Assembly: GCF_022524485.1 (NCBI RefSeq) | Contig: NZ_JAKXMK010000009.1 | Coordinates: 124,001-188,000 of the forward strand | Direction of reading: 5' to 3' | DNA: 64,000 bases | Source of the DNA: Pseudonocardia alaniniphila | GTDB lineage: Bacteria; Actinomycetota; Actinomycetes; Mycobacteriales; Pseudonocardiaceae | Shown here: piece by piece, positions 16,870 through 26,596 of the stretch | How the letters are laid out: the number at the start of each line of letters is the position of its first letter | Numbering within the stretch: the first letter of the stretch is position 1 | Made by a program: the position numbers and the translations under genes | The notes under the pieces: model-generated | Told to the model about the DNA's origin: nothing | Database searches by the model: none | The model's input: the letters and a program-made list of their open reading frames with translations, nothing else

Positions 16870-18360
16870 ATGAGCGTCACCAGCGACACCAGGGCACCGC
16901 TGCGGAGCCTGGACCGGTTCTTCATCGGCGGCGAGTGGGTCAAGCCGTCGTCCGACGCCAAGATCGACGTCATCGAGCCTGCCACGGAGGAGCTGTTCTT
17001 CCGGATCGCGGAGGCCAAGGAACCCGATATCTCGCGCGCCGTGGAGGCGGCGCGCAAGGCGTTCGACGCCGGCCCGTGGCCTCGGATGACGCACGTCCAG
17101 CGGGCGGAGTTCCTGCGCGCGATCGCAGCGGGCGTGGGGGAGCGGGCCGACGACGCGAGCCAGATCTGGCCGCGGGAGTCCGGCGTGCTCCACAAGGTCG
17201 CCCGCGCGGGGATGAACGGGATCCCCCGCGTCTACGAGTTCTACGCCGGCCTGGCCGAGACCTATCCCTTCGAAGAGCGGGCCCAGCCGACCGGCGGCGG
17301 GGCGTTCGGGCTGATCGTGCGTGAGCCGGTCGGCGTGGTCGGCGCGATCATCCCGTGGAACGCGCCGATGTCGCTCATCGCCTACAAGATCGCGCCCGCG
17401 CTGCTCGCCGGTTGCACGGTCGTGCTCAAGGCGTCGCCGGAGGCTCCCGGGGCGGCGTACCTGATGGCGGAGGTCGCCGAGGCAGTGGGACTGCCGGCGG
17501 GCGTGCTCAACGTCGTCACCGCCGACCGCGAGGTCTCGGAGCTGCTCGTACGCGACCCTCGCGTCGACAAGATCGCGTTCACGGGCTCGACCGCGGCTGG
17601 TCGGCGGATCGCGTCGATCTGCGGCGAGCGCATCGCGCGCTTCACCCTGGAGCTGGGTGGCAAGTCGGCGGCCGTCATCCTCGACGACATCGACGTCGCC
17701 GAGGCCGCCACCACCCTCTCGAACGCCGAGTGCTTCCTGACCGGGCAGGTGTGCTCGTCACTGACCCGCATCGTGGTCAGCCGCAAGCGGCACGATGCGC
17801 TCGTCGAAGCCCTCGCAGCCACGTTCTCGCAGGTCCGCGTCGGCGACCCGTTCGACACGGCCACGCAGATGGGACCGCTGGCGATGCAGCGCCAGCGCGA
17901 CCGTGTGGAGGGCTACATCGCCAAGGGCATCGCCGAGGGCGCTGTGCTTGCCACCGGCGGCGGCCGGCCCGAGCACCTCGAGCGCGGCTGGTTCGTCGAG
18001 CCCACGGTGTTCGGCAATGTCGACAACTCCTCCACGATCGGCCGTGAGGAGATCTTCGGCCCGGTCCTCAGCGTAATCGCCGCCGAGGACGAGGAGGACG
18101 CGATCAACGTCGCCAACGACACGATCTACGGCCTGAACGCCTCCGTGTTCACCAACGACCTCGACCGGGCTCGCGCAGTTGCCCGGCAGTTGCGCTCCGG
18201 CACGGTCGGGCACAACGCCTTCCGCACCGACTTCGGGGTGGCCTTCGGCGGGTTCAAGCAGTCCGGGATCGGGCGTGAAGGGGGCCGCGAGGGCCTCCTG
18301 CCCTACCTCGAGACCAAGACCGTGATCCTCAACGAGGTGCCGGCCGAGTATCAGAGCTGA
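16870..18360 (+). CDS. NAD(P)-dependent aldehyde dehydrogenase
   Basis: A 496-residue cytosolic ALDH that oxidises an aldehyde to the acid. All key residues are visible: Asn164 (IPWNAP), nucleotide-binding FTGST (237-241), general base Glu261 (LELGGKS), nucleophile Cys295 (GQVCSSLTR), and the C-terminal GFKQSGIGREGG. Start ATG at 16870 follows GGGGACCACGAC; the in-frame upstream extension runs through the operator and is discarded. A hairpin follows the gene. The substrate is not deducible. Confidence 0.93.
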   Translation: MSVTSDTRAPLRSLDRFFIGGEWVKPSSDAKIDVIEPATEELFFRIAEAKEPDISRAVEAARKAFDAGPWPRMTHVQRAEFLRAIAAGVGERADDASQIWPRESGVLHKVARAGMNGIPRVYEFYAGLAETYPFEERAQPTGGGAFGLIVREPVGVVGAIIPWNAPMSLIAYKIAPALLAGCTVVLKASPEAPGAAYLMAEVAEAVGLPAGVLNVVTADREVSELLVRDPRVDKIAFTGSTAAGRRIASICGERIARFTLELGGKSAAVILDDIDVAEAATTLSNAECFLTGQVCSSLTRIVVSRKRHDALVEALAATFSQVRVGDPFDTATQMGPLAMQRQRDRVEGYIAKGIAEGAVLATGGGRPEHLERGWFVEPTVFGNVDNSSTIGREEIFGPVLSVIAAEDEEDAINVANDTIYGLNASVFTNDLDRARAVARQLRSGTVGHNAFRTDFGVAFGGFKQSGIGREGGREGLLPYLETKTVILNEVPAEYQS

Positions 18361-18375
18361 CGGTTCCGAAAAATG

Positions 18376-18418
18376 CCGGAGCCGGGGGAAGCGGACACAC
18401 CGCCTCCTCCGGCTCCGG
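18376..18418. terminator. Hairpin after aldehyde dehydrogenase
   Basis: CCGGAGCCGG (18376-18385) pairs with CCGGCTCCGG (18409-18418) across a 23-nt loop that can pair further in part. It lies 16 nt after the stop codon. The rest of the 18420-18750 gap shows no gene on either strand. Confidence 0.6.
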
Positions 18419-18761
18419 TCTCGTCTCCGCGGGCGGCAAGCAGTGCAAGGACCCCGACCTCGCGCTGCTCGCCCATCGGTATCCGCCGGCCGTCCGCAAT
18501 CCCAGAACACTTACCCGGTGATCCGCGACCTGCCCCGCGATCATCGGCGGCTCGGGCACTTCTGACAGGTGCCCCGGAGACGACCGGGGTGAACTCGCGC
18601 GCGTGAAACGGGCGACTCGCACACATCTGACGTTCACCCACGCGACGCGCTCGGTGAACGAGAACACGCGAGACTGACCCGGCCCGATCCGACAGGCAGG
18701 CCGTGCACGCCCCGTGCGGCCCGCCGCGGATGGGTCGTCGCACGCCTTACGGGCGCTGAAA

Positions 18762-18778
18762 TAAGGTTTGCCTACCCT
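18762..18778 (+). promoter_or_regulatory. Iron box (DtxR/IdeR-type)
   Basis: TAAGGTTTGCCTACCCT closely follows the actinobacterial iron-box pattern TTAGGTTAGGCTAACCT. It is 82 nt upstream of a siderophore-binding lipoprotein gene, so iron-dependent repression by an IdeR/DmdR protein is likely. Confidence 0.7.
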
Positions 18779-18860
18779 CACTTCGACCGGCATACTTTTG
18801 CGACGCCGCTACGGGCCTCTGTGCCCGTTCCGTCCGCTCCCCGCATGACCCGGAGGCCCG

Positions 18861-19916
18861 GTGCCCAGACGAACGAGGCTGCCCAGAAGAACGAGGTGGA
18901 GACCGCCGCTGGCCGCGGCTTTGACGGTGGTGATCGCCGTGATGCTCGCGGCCTGCGGTGGCACCGCAGGTGAGCGTGGTGTCGCAGCGTCCGGTTCAAC
19001 GGCGCCCGGTGCAGCCCCTACTGCACCGGCTGCCGACCGGTTCCCGGTCACCATTCACCACAAGTTGGGCACGACGACGATCCCGGCGGAGCCGAAGCGG
19101 ATCGTCGCTCTGAGCTACGAGGAGGACACGCTCGCAGCGATCGGGATCACCCCGATCGCCTATGGCGCCAACGACTTCCTACCGGGCGGACGGTATCCCT
19201 GGCTCGCCGGAAAGATCGACCTGTCCGGCTCCGCCGAGCTGAAGAACGTGTTCAACGCGCTCAACCTCGAGCAGGTCGCGGCGCTGCGGCCCGACCTGAT
19301 CCTCGCCACGAACTTCTACGGGCTCGAGAACCACTACGACGAGCTGAGCCGGATCGCACCCACTGTCGGCTTCATCACCGAGCCGGGCACGTCCACCTGG
19401 CAGGACGTCAGCAGGCTGATCGGCCGGGCGGTCGGACGCAGCGCGCAGACCGAGCAGGCGATCTCCGCCACCGAGGCGGACGTCAACGCCGTCGCCGCGC
19501 GGTTGCCCGGGCTGAAGGGCCGGACGTTCAGTTCCAGCTTCTACCGCGACCCTGGTCGGCCCCTCGCCGTGATCGACGACCCGGCCACGACCTCGGTGGC
19601 GCTCTACGCCCAGCTGGGCCTGGTCCTCTCCCCAGCGGTCACGTCCACCGTCAAAGATCGATCCCTGAGCATGGAGCAGATCGGCTCGCTGGACGCCGAC
19701 TTCATGTTCGTCGGGTTCGCCGCGCCGGAACTACGCACGTCGCTCGATGGCAATCCGGCCTACACGGCCATTCCCGCGGTCCGGGAGGGTCGGGTCTATC
19801 AGGCCGACCCCTTCACCGCGCTGACCTTCGACAACCCGACGCTGCTGAACATCCCGTGGCAGCTCGAGCAGATCGCGTCGACGCTGGAGAGGGTCGCCGC
19901 CCGCGATACGGCGTAG
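18861..19916 (+). CDS. Iron-siderophore ABC transporter binding lipoprotein
   Basis: A 351-residue FecB/FepB-type binding protein. Signal peptide with an unusual Arg-rich start (two copies of the RRTR pattern), hydrophobic core, lipobox LAAC (Cys32). The mature domain has the class III fold marks VTIHHKLGTTTIPAEPKRIV, NLEQVAALRPDLIL, and a helical backbone. It captures ferric siderophores at the cell surface. The permease and ATPase are not in this window, so it is an orphan receptor. An iron box upstream agrees with the function. Start GTG at 18861. Confidence 0.9.
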   Translation: MPRRTRLPRRTRWRPPLAAALTVVIAVMLAACGGTAGERGVAASGSTAPGAAPTAPAADRFPVTIHHKLGTTTIPAEPKRIVALSYEEDTLAAIGITPIAYGANDFLPGGRYPWLAGKIDLSGSAELKNVFNALNLEQVAALRPDLILATNFYGLENHYDELSRIAPTVGFITEPGTSTWQDVSRLIGRAVGRSAQTEQAISATEADVNAVAARLPGLKGRTFSSSFYRDPGRPLAVIDDPATTSVALYAQLGLVLSPAVTSTVKDRSLSMEQIGSLDADFMFVGFAAPELRTSLDGNPAYTAIPAVREGRVYQADPFTALTFDNPTLLNIPWQLEQIASTLERVAARDTA

Positions 19917-19967
19917 ACCCTGCCGCGCCGCAGCCGCTCCGGACCGGAATCTCACGTGTCCGGCTGA

Positions 19968-20975
19968 TCATTCCGAGGCGTCGCGATGATCGTTTTCTCT
20001 GCGGTTGACCCGGGTGAGGCGACGTCCGGATGCGTGGGCGGGCGAGCGGCGTCGGCTCGCCCGCTCCCGTGCCTGCTCTCGCTCGTTCACGATCCGCACG
20101 ATCAGCCGGGCATCCCGCTTGGCCTTCCACCTTCTGAATGGCGTCCGGCTCGTGTCCCACCCACGAGCGCGAGCCCTCCCTGCGCTGATCCCGTCGGAGC
20201 GGCCACCGGGGTGGACTCGGACGCGGTCCGGCCCCGCTGGGCTTCGAGGTGCGTCGGCCGGCAGAGCGTTGCGGAGCGCCCACACCCGGGCCGCGAGCCG
20301 GAGAGCGTGGGCGAGCTGGGCGCGTGAGCTCGCCTCCGATTCGGCGAGCTCGCGCAGCTCGCCGGTGAACTCCTCGAGGTATCGGTCGCGGCTTCCGCCC
20401 GGGAGGAGCCGGCTGGCGACCTGCACCAACCAGTGGGCGGGGCTGCTCGGCTGCACGGTGACGGCGCGGTTGCCGATGCTCTCGTGCTGTCCGTTTTCGA
20501 CGGCGTCGAGGTCGTCATGCAGTCTGCGGAGCGCGGCCAGGCCCGCTCGGGCCCCGGTCTGTACCGCTACAACCAGATCGAGAGGCAGATCCAGCTCGCC
20601 GGCGATGTCGATGGTCGAGGTCAGCTCGATGGCCCGTGCGAGCAGCGCTTCGACCTCGTCGGCGTGACCCCGCGCGCCGGCCAGCCATGATCGGCGGGAG
20701 CGGCTGGCATCGAGAGCGGCTCGCAGCCCGGCGACGCGGTACGTGAGATAGCCGCTGTCGGGCAGGCACTCCAGGCCCAGCGCCCGCACACGGGCCGACT
20801 CGCCGTAGTGGGAGCGGGCCCGGTCGCTGATCGCCGACAGTGCGGTGGCCGCGTGCTGGAGGCCGTCCGAGATTCTCACGCCCTCGTCACGGGCCAACTC
20901 GATCGCGCGTTGTCGAGCCTGCTGGACCAGTGCCCGTCGGAAAATCCGGCTCGTCGACCCGGCCCCGTCATTCAT
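19968..20975 (-). CDS. Hypothetical protein coupled to PadR regulator
   Basis: A 335-residue soluble protein I do not recognise with certainty. It is helical and rich in Arg and Ala; the segments HYGESARVRALGLECLPDSG and LLPGGSRDRYLEEFTGELRE recall proteins encoded next to PadR regulators in actinobacteria. The last about 90 residues are highly basic and low in complexity (RRWKAKRD, RRRSPAHASGRR), unlike the rest, which may be a frameshifted tail. Its ATG overlaps the PadR stop codon (ATGA), so the two are co-expressed. Confidence 0.6.
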   Translation of the reverse strand: MNDGAGSTSRIFRRALVQQARQRAIELARDEGVRISDGLQHAATALSAISDRARSHYGESARVRALGLECLPDSGYLTYRVAGLRAALDASRSRRSWLAGARGHADEVEALLARAIELTSTIDIAGELDLPLDLVVAVQTGARAGLAALRRLHDDLDAVENGQHESIGNRAVTVQPSSPAHWLVQVASRLLPGGSRDRYLEEFTGELRELAESEASSRAQLAHALRLAARVWALRNALPADAPRSPAGPDRVRVHPGGRSDGISAGRARARGWDTSRTPFRRWKAKRDARLIVRIVNEREQARERASRRRSPAHASGRRLTRVNRRENDHRDASE

Positions 20976-21313
20976 GAGAGACCGTCGGACAGGCCAGGGT
21001 GCAGCCGGGACATCAGCGACCTCGGCGTGCGCACCCGGTCGAGCGCGCGAGCGGCGCCGACGATGCCGTCAGGGGTGAGCCGGTAGTAGCGCCGGCGCGG
21101 CCGCCCGGCATCGTGCGGATCCAGGTCTTCCCACCGCGACTCCAGCCATCCGCAGCCCTCGAGGCGCGCGAGGATCGGATGGATCGTTCCGGACGCCAGC
21201 TCGGCCGCCCGGCCGATCTCCAGGCCGTACATCTCCCTGGCCGGATCGGCGATCAGCGCGCGCAACACGAGTTGCGTCGGCAACGTCATCCGCGGACCGG
21301 ACGAAACCCCCAT
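20972..21313 (-). CDS. PadR-family transcriptional regulator
   Basis: A 113-residue winged-HTH regulator: LPTQLVLRALIADPAREMYG, GTIHPILARLEGCGWLESRW, GRPRRRYYRLTPDG. The long C-terminal dimerisation helix of subfamily 1 is missing, so it belongs to the short subfamily 2. It probably represses its own two-gene operon. The ATG at 21311-21313 is 6 nt after a TAGAGT -10 box, so the mRNA is probably leaderless. Confidence 0.85.
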   Translation of the reverse strand: MGVSSGPRMTLPTQLVLRALIADPAREMYGLEIGRAAELASGTIHPILARLEGCGWLESRWEDLDPHDAGRPRRRYYRLTPDGIVGAARALDRVRTPRSLMSRLHPGLSDGLS

Positions 21314-21319
21314 GCTCTA

Positions 21320-21332
21320 ACTCTACCTAGGT
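21320..21332 (-). promoter_or_regulatory. Leaderless promoter and ACCTAGGT operator of padR
   Basis: The -10 box TAGAGT (21320-21325, minus strand) is followed by 6 nt and the ATG. It abuts the 8-bp palindrome ACCTAGGT (21325-21332), a likely PadR operator placed to block RNA polymerase. Confidence 0.5.
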
Positions 21333-21452
21333 GGGGTCCCGTCGTGCACGACGTGATGCGGTGCATCGCCTGACCCTCGAACCACGTCCGCCCTGCGGCG
21401 TGCCCGCGAGTGTGCCCGAGACAGATACGGGGGCGAGCGGCCCGTGTCCGGT

Positions 21453-21465
21453 CAAGACTTGACAC
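21453..21465. promoter_or_regulatory. 13-bp palindrome in the gap before the XRE gene
   Basis: GTCAAG-A-CTTGAC is a perfect inverted repeat and also contains a TTGACA -35-like hexamer. It is about 250 bp upstream of the XRE regulator gene. The rest of 21333-21711 holds no convincing gene; 21400-21418 carries two GTGCCC units. Confidence 0.4.
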
Positions 21466-21711
21466 GTCCTGGGATGGGCCCTGGCCAGGGCGGATATCGA
21501 TGAAGGCGACGAGGGGACGACGACTGCCCTGCGGCGTGTCATGTTGGTGGGAATCCCGGGTGTCGCGCCGGTGACTCGCCTCGGTGGAGGCGGGCCCCGC
21601 GGGCGATGGGGCTGTGGCCGGAGTGACCGGAGCGGCGGGCGAAGGCCGGGTTCGCGCCCGAGGGGAACAGGAGAGGTCCATGCATCGTGTCGACACGGCG
21701 AGGTGCCGAGC

Positions 21712-22608
21712 GTGAATGCCGACGCGACGATCCGTCGGGAGCTCGGCCAGTTCCTCAAAACCCGCCGGCGGCAACTCACGCGAGCGGAGCTGGGCCTACC
21801 TGCCATCAGGAAGGGTCCGTCCGGCGTGCGTCGTGAGGAGATCTCCTACCTCTCGGGCGTGAGTATCACCTGGTACTCGTGGCTGGAGCAGGGACGCGAG
21901 ATCATGCCGTCGCGGCAGGTGGTGGACGCGCTCGCGCGCGCCCTGAAGCTGTCGGTGGAAGAACACACCTACATCCGGTTGCTGGCCGGATACTGCGACC
22001 CACAACTCCTGTCCGAGCCGAGTCCCCAGGCCGCGCCGGCCCACGTGCAGCGACTCCTGGACGCGGTCGGGGGCTACCCGGCGTTCGCGATCGCCCCGGA
22101 CTGGACGGTCGCGGCATGGAACGACGCCTACGCAGCTTTCTACCGGGATCTGTCGAAGGTGCCGACCGCGGATCGCAACCTGCTGTGGTTGATCTTCACC
22201 GACCCGTACCTGCGTGGGCTGATACCCGACTGGGAGTTCACGAGTCGCCGCCACGTCGCCCAGTTCCGTGCCGAAGCCGGACCCCGGTTGGGCCAGCCGT
22301 CCTTCATGCGGCTGGTGACGCGGCTCCTCGATTCGAGCGAGGCATTTCGCGCCTGTTGGGAGAGTCACGACATCGAACGGTTCGCCTCTCGGCAACGAAT
22401 CTTCCACCATCCCGTCGTCGGCGAACTCCATATGGATCAACATCGCCTGGCCCCGTCCGACCACCCTCATCTGCGCCTGGTGATCTACACGCCCGTGCTC
22501 ACCACGGACACCCCGGAACGACTACGGCAGCTGATCAGCGGAGAGTCAGGAAATCCGACCGGGAACATGATCGGCCGTCGAGATCGTGCCGGCCGAAAAG
22601 TGCCGTAG
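21712..22608 (+). CDS. XRE regulator with MmyB-like ligand domain
   Basis: A 298-residue regulator of the type common in actinomycetes: an N-terminal HTH (LGLPAIRKGPSGVRREEISY, LSGVSITWYSWLEQGR) and a C-terminal PAS-like MmyB domain (PAFAIAPDWTVAAWNDAYAA; LLWLIFTDPYLR; FHHPVVGELHMDQHRLAPSD). Relatives bind fatty-acid-like ligands and control an adjacent divergent dehydrogenase; no such neighbour is here. Start: GTG 21712 with CGAGG upstream. Its end is 61 bp before the second LAL regulator gene, on the same strand. Confidence 0.85.
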   Translation: MNADATIRRELGQFLKTRRRQLTRAELGLPAIRKGPSGVRREEISYLSGVSITWYSWLEQGREIMPSRQVVDALARALKLSVEEHTYIRLLAGYCDPQLLSEPSPQAAPAHVQRLLDAVGGYPAFAIAPDWTVAAWNDAYAAFYRDLSKVPTADRNLLWLIFTDPYLRGLIPDWEFTSRRHVAQFRAEAGPRLGQPSFMRLVTRLLDSSEAFRACWESHDIERFASRQRIFHHPVVGELHMDQHRLAPSDHPHLRLVIYTPVLTTDTPERLRQLISGESGNPTGNMIGRRDRAGRKVP

Positions 22609-22669
22609 ATCCCCCACATCGAATCGCGATGCGTATCGTGAAGTGGTTTGGCTCCCGAATATCAATTCA

Positions 22670-25399
22670 GTGGATGGGGTGCTACCTGGTTTGCGCGGTC
22701 GGCGCCGAGAGTGTGAAGCGCTCGGCTCTCTCGTCGAGGCGGTGACGGTGGGCGACAGCCGGGCACTGGTGGTGCGCGGTGAGCCGGGAGTGGGCAAGAC
22801 GGCGCTGCTCGACTACATGGCGGAACAGGCGCCGGGATGCCGGGTTGCACGGGTAGCGGGGATCCAGTCGGAGGTGGAACTGGCCTTCGCCGGGTTGCAT
22901 CAGCTGTGCGCGCCGATGCTGGATCTGATGCAGCGTCTCCCACTCCATCAGGGCGAGGCGCTGCGCACAGCGCTGGGACTGAGCTCAGGACCGGCACCGG
23001 ATCGCTTCCTGGTCGGGCTCGGTGTCTTGGGTCTGCTCTCCGAGGCCGCCCGGGAACGACCCCTGATCTGCGTTGTCGACGACGCACAGTGGCTCGACTG
23101 CGCCTCCGCCCAGACGCTCGCCTTCGTCGCGCGCCGCCTGCGAACGGAGGCGGTGGCGATCGTCTTCGCGACGTGCCGGCCCCAGGACGTACCGGCACTG
23201 GCCGGCCTGCCCGAGATGATGGTCGGCGGTCTTCCCGATGCGGATGCGCGGTCGCTGCTGGACTCGGTACTCCCGTGGCCGTTGGACGACCGTGTGCGGG
23301 ATCGGATAGTGGCCGAGACGCGGGGTAATCCGCTGGCGCTGCTGGAGCTGCCGCGGAGCCTCACGCCTGCGGAGCTGGCCGGTGGGTTCGGGACGGGCGG
23401 GGCGTTGCCTGTCCGGATCGAGGATTGCTTCCGACGCCAACTGGCGCCGTTACCGGACAAGACGAGGCAGCTGTTGCTCCTTGCGGCGGCAGAGCCGTTG
23501 GGAGACCCGGTTCTGGTGTGGCGGGCGGCGCAGCGCCTCGGGATCGGTGTGGACGCCGCTGCGCCCGCGGTCGCTGCCGGGTTGCTGGAGATCGGCCGCC
23601 GCGTGCGGTTCCGGCATCCACTGGAGCGCCCGGCGATCTATCACGCGGCCTCGGCTCGGGAGCTGCGCCACGTGCACTCCGTTCTGGCGGACGTCACCGA
23701 CACCGAGACGGATCCCGACCGTCACGCGTGGCACGCGGCCCAGGCCGCGAGTGGGCCGGACGAGGACGTCGCCGCGGGTCTCGAGGGGTCGGCGGGGCGA
23801 GCGCAGGCCCGTGGCGGTCCGGTCGCCGCAGCCGCGTTCCGGCAACGGGCTGCGGAGCTGACGCCCGACCCGGTGCGACGGGCGGAGCGGGCGTTGGAGG
23901 CGGCCGAGGCCAAAGATCAGGCTGGGATGCGGGCCGAGGCCGAGGGCCTGCTGGCCCTTGCGGAGGCCGGTCCACTGACCCAACTGCAACGGGGCCGGGT
24001 CGATCTTCTGCGCGCGCGGACGGCCTTCACCAGCTGCGGCATCGCCGATGCAGCGCCGCTGCTGCTCAAGGCGGCCGCTCAGCTACAGCCCCTGGACGCC
24101 CGGCTCGCGCGCGAGACGTATCTCGAGGCGCTGCTGGCGGCGATGCACGCCGGCCCGCTCGCCTGCGGTGGGAGCGTGCGGGAGGTGGCAGAGGCCGCGT
24201 GGTTGGCCCGGGCCTCGTCACCGTCCCCGAGCGCGGGCGACTTCCTCCTCGCGGCTCTGGCCACGCGATTCACCGACGGTTACGCTGCCGCGATCTCACT
24301 GGTGCGCCGGGCCCTCGATGCCTTCCCGGACGGAGACATCTCCACGGATGAAGCGCTGCGCTGGCACTGGCTCGCCTGCAGGGCCGTCGCCGACCTGCTC
24401 TGGGACTTCGAGGCCTGGGATGCGTTGACGGCTCGCTTCGTCCAGCAAGCGCGCGAGGCTGGCGCCCTCGCTGTGCTCCCCATTGCGGTGAGCGCTCGAA
24501 TGGTGACCTACACGCTCGCCGGTGAGCTGGACGCGGCGGCATCGCTCGGGGAGGAGCTGGACACGGTCACCGAGGCGGCGTCGTGCACCTTGAGGCCCTA
24601 TGGACGCCTGCTGCTCGCCGCGTGGGAGGGCCGGGAACCCGCGACGTCCTCTCTGATCGAGACCTTCGCCGCGGAGACGCTCGACCAGGGCGAGGGGATG
24701 GGGCAGACCATCACGTGCTGGGCCAGAGCAGTCCTCGACAACGGTCTCGGCCAGCACGAGGATGCGTTGGCTGCGGCCCGAGAGGCCCAGCACCCTCAGG
24801 AACTGGGGATGTGCACCTGGGGGGTCCAGATCGAGCTGATCGAGGCTGCTGTCCGCAGCGGTGTGCCCGAGCAGGCTGCCGATGCCCTCGAACTGCTCAC
24901 CGAGGTGACGTCGGCCGGCGGCACCGACTGGGGCCTGGGCATCGCGGCCCGCTCACGAGCGCTGCTGACCGAGGGTCCGGCAGCCGAGGGCTTCTACCGG
25001 GAGGCGATCGACAGGCTCGCCCGGGTGCGTGTCCGTCCCGAGTTGGCCCGCGCTCGCCTGCTGTACGGCGAATGGCTGCGTCGCGAGCGTCGCCGAGGGG
25101 AAGCGCGCCAGGAGCTGCGTACGGCCGAGGAGATGTTCCGGGACATGGGCATGGAGGCCTTCGCCCAGCGCGCGTCGCGTGAGTTGCGGGCCACCGGGGC
25201 CACGGCCCGCAAGCGCACCACGGAGACCGCCGCGGGGCTCACCGTCCAGGAAGCGCAGATCGCCCGGCTCGTCCGCGAGGGACTGTCCAACCCCGAGATC
25301 GCGGCCCGGCTCTTCCTCAGCCGCCGTACCGTCGAATGGCACCTGCGAGGAATCTTCGCGAAGCTGCGGATCAACTCGAGGAAGGACCTCTCCCGCTGA
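22670..25399 (+). CDS. LAL-type LuxR transcriptional regulator (copy 2)
   Basis: 909 residues. Walker A GEPGVGKT (37-44), Walker B LICVVDDAQWLD at about 132-143, helical repeats, C-terminal LuxR HTH (LTVQEAQIARLVREGLSNPE, RRTVEWHLRGIFAKL). It aligns along its whole length with the copies at 8493-11219 and 62357-64000. I place the start at GTG 22670, giving VDGVLPGLRGRRREC, which lines up with copy 3; a longer frame from 22586 overlaps the XRE gene. The downstream methyltransferase starts 57 nt after its stop. Confidence 0.88.
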   Translation: MDGVLPGLRGRRRECEALGSLVEAVTVGDSRALVVRGEPGVGKTALLDYMAEQAPGCRVARVAGIQSEVELAFAGLHQLCAPMLDLMQRLPLHQGEALRTALGLSSGPAPDRFLVGLGVLGLLSEAARERPLICVVDDAQWLDCASAQTLAFVARRLRTEAVAIVFATCRPQDVPALAGLPEMMVGGLPDADARSLLDSVLPWPLDDRVRDRIVAETRGNPLALLELPRSLTPAELAGGFGTGGALPVRIEDCFRRQLAPLPDKTRQLLLLAAAEPLGDPVLVWRAAQRLGIGVDAAAPAVAAGLLEIGRRVRFRHPLERPAIYHAASARELRHVHSVLADVTDTETDPDRHAWHAAQAASGPDEDVAAGLEGSAGRAQARGGPVAAAAFRQRAAELTPDPVRRAERALEAAEAKDQAGMRAEAEGLLALAEAGPLTQLQRGRVDLLRARTAFTSCGIADAAPLLLKAAAQLQPLDARLARETYLEALLAAMHAGPLACGGSVREVAEAAWLARASSPSPSAGDFLLAALATRFTDGYAAAISLVRRALDAFPDGDISTDEALRWHWLACRAVADLLWDFEAWDALTARFVQQAREAGALAVLPIAVSARMVTYTLAGELDAAASLGEELDTVTEAASCTLRPYGRLLLAAWEGREPATSSLIETFAAETLDQGEGMGQTITCWARAVLDNGLGQHEDALAAAREAQHPQELGMCTWGVQIELIEAAVRSGVPEQAADALELLTEVTSAGGTDWGLGIAARSRALLTEGPAAEGFYREAIDRLARVRVRPELARARLLYGEWLRRERRRGEARQELRTAEEMFRDMGMEAFAQRASRELRATGATARKRTTETAAGLTVQEAQIARLVREGLSNPEIAARLFLSRRTVEWHLRGIFAKLRINSRKDLSR

Positions 25400-25456
25400 C
25401 CGGGCCGGACTTCGTGGTAAATGCTTGGGACAACTCAACGAATGTCAGGAGATGTG

Positions 25457-26575
25457 ATGTCGAGCGCGGACTCCGTGAGTCACGGCGGTACCGGTGCGCA
25501 GGTGGTCGACGATGCCGCAGTCGAGCAGCTTCGCGATCGGATCATCGCCGATGCCGGTGGTGCACTGGCTGTTCCGCTGGCGTTCCTGGGCGACAAGCTC
25601 GGGTTGTTCGCCGCACTCCACAGTTGTGGGCCGGCCACATCGGCAAAGCTTGCGGAACGTGCGGGGCTCGCTGAGCGTTACGTGCGGGAGTGGCTGCTGG
25701 TGATGGCGGCCTCGGGATACGTCACGTACGTGGGGACCACAGGTGACGGATCCGCGACCTCCGCGACGTACCGGATGTCACCCGAGCAGGTCGAGATCTT
25801 CGTGAACACGGAGAGCCCGTCCTACATGGCGGGGGCGTTTCAGACCTTCTCTGCGGCCCCGCGGATGCTGGACCGACTCGCCGAGGCCTTTCGTACCGGC
25901 GCAGGGATAGGCTGGCACGAGCACGATGACGACACATTCGTCGGCACCGAACGATTCTTCCGCGGCGCGTACAAGGCGAATCTGGTCGGTTCGTGGATTC
26001 CGGCGCTCGATGGCGTGGAGCAGAAGCTCATCAGTGGGGGGCGAGCCGCCGACGTCGGCTGTGGCCTGGGCGCCTCGACGATCATCATGGCGAAAGCCTA
26101 TCCCGCTACCGAATGGGTGGGAGTCGACTACCACGAACAGTCCGTCGAGCTGGCCCGCTCACGTGCCGCGGAGGCGGGTGTCGGCGACCGCATCACGTTC
26201 CAGGTGGCCAGTGCAAGTGAGTTGAGCGGGAAGTACGATTTCATTTCCTTCCTCGACTGCTTGCACGACATGCCGGATCCGGTTGCGGCGCTCAGCGCCG
26301 CCCGAGCTGCGTTGTCCCCCGGCGGCCGGGTGATGTTGGTGGAGCCGATGAGTTCGGATGCCGTTGTCGATCAGCTCACCCCGCTCGGGCGGCTGATGGC
26401 GGGGGGATCGGTGTTCATCTGCCTGCCCAGCGGGCTGTCGGCACCGCCTGCCGCGGGCCTGGGCAACCAAGCCGGCCCGAGCCGAACCGCAGAGATTGCG
26501 GCCGAGGCCGGCTTCGGCCACACGCGAGTCGCCACCTCGAATCCCTTCAACATGGTGTACGAACTGCGACCCTGA
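25457..26575 (+). CDS. SAM-dependent methyltransferase with N-terminal winged helix
   Basis: 372 residues. Residues 25-110 form a winged-helix dimerisation region (LAFLGDKLGLFAALHSCGPA, LAERAGLAERYVREWLLVMA), as in small-molecule O-methyltransferases and mycobacterial Rv2258c-like proteins. Motif I for SAM is ADVGCGLGAS (198-207), with VGVDYHEQSVELAR and later SPGGRVMLVEPM. The ATG at 25457 follows AGGAG by 6 nt. Closely behind the LAL regulator, which may control it. Substrate unknown. Confidence 0.85.
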   Translation: MSSADSVSHGGTGAQVVDDAAVEQLRDRIIADAGGALAVPLAFLGDKLGLFAALHSCGPATSAKLAERAGLAERYVREWLLVMAASGYVTYVGTTGDGSATSATYRMSPEQVEIFVNTESPSYMAGAFQTFSAAPRMLDRLAEAFRTGAGIGWHEHDDDTFVGTERFFRGAYKANLVGSWIPALDGVEQKLISGGRAADVGCGLGASTIIMAKAYPATEWVGVDYHEQSVELARSRAAEAGVGDRITFQVASASELSGKYDFISFLDCLHDMPDPVAALSAARAALSPGGRVMLVEPMSSDAVVDQLTPLGRLMAGGSVFICLPSGLSAPPAAGLGNQAGPSRTAEIAAEAGFGHTRVATSNPFNMVYELRP

Positions 26576-26596
26576 CCCTCGTCGCCCGCGAGCGTC

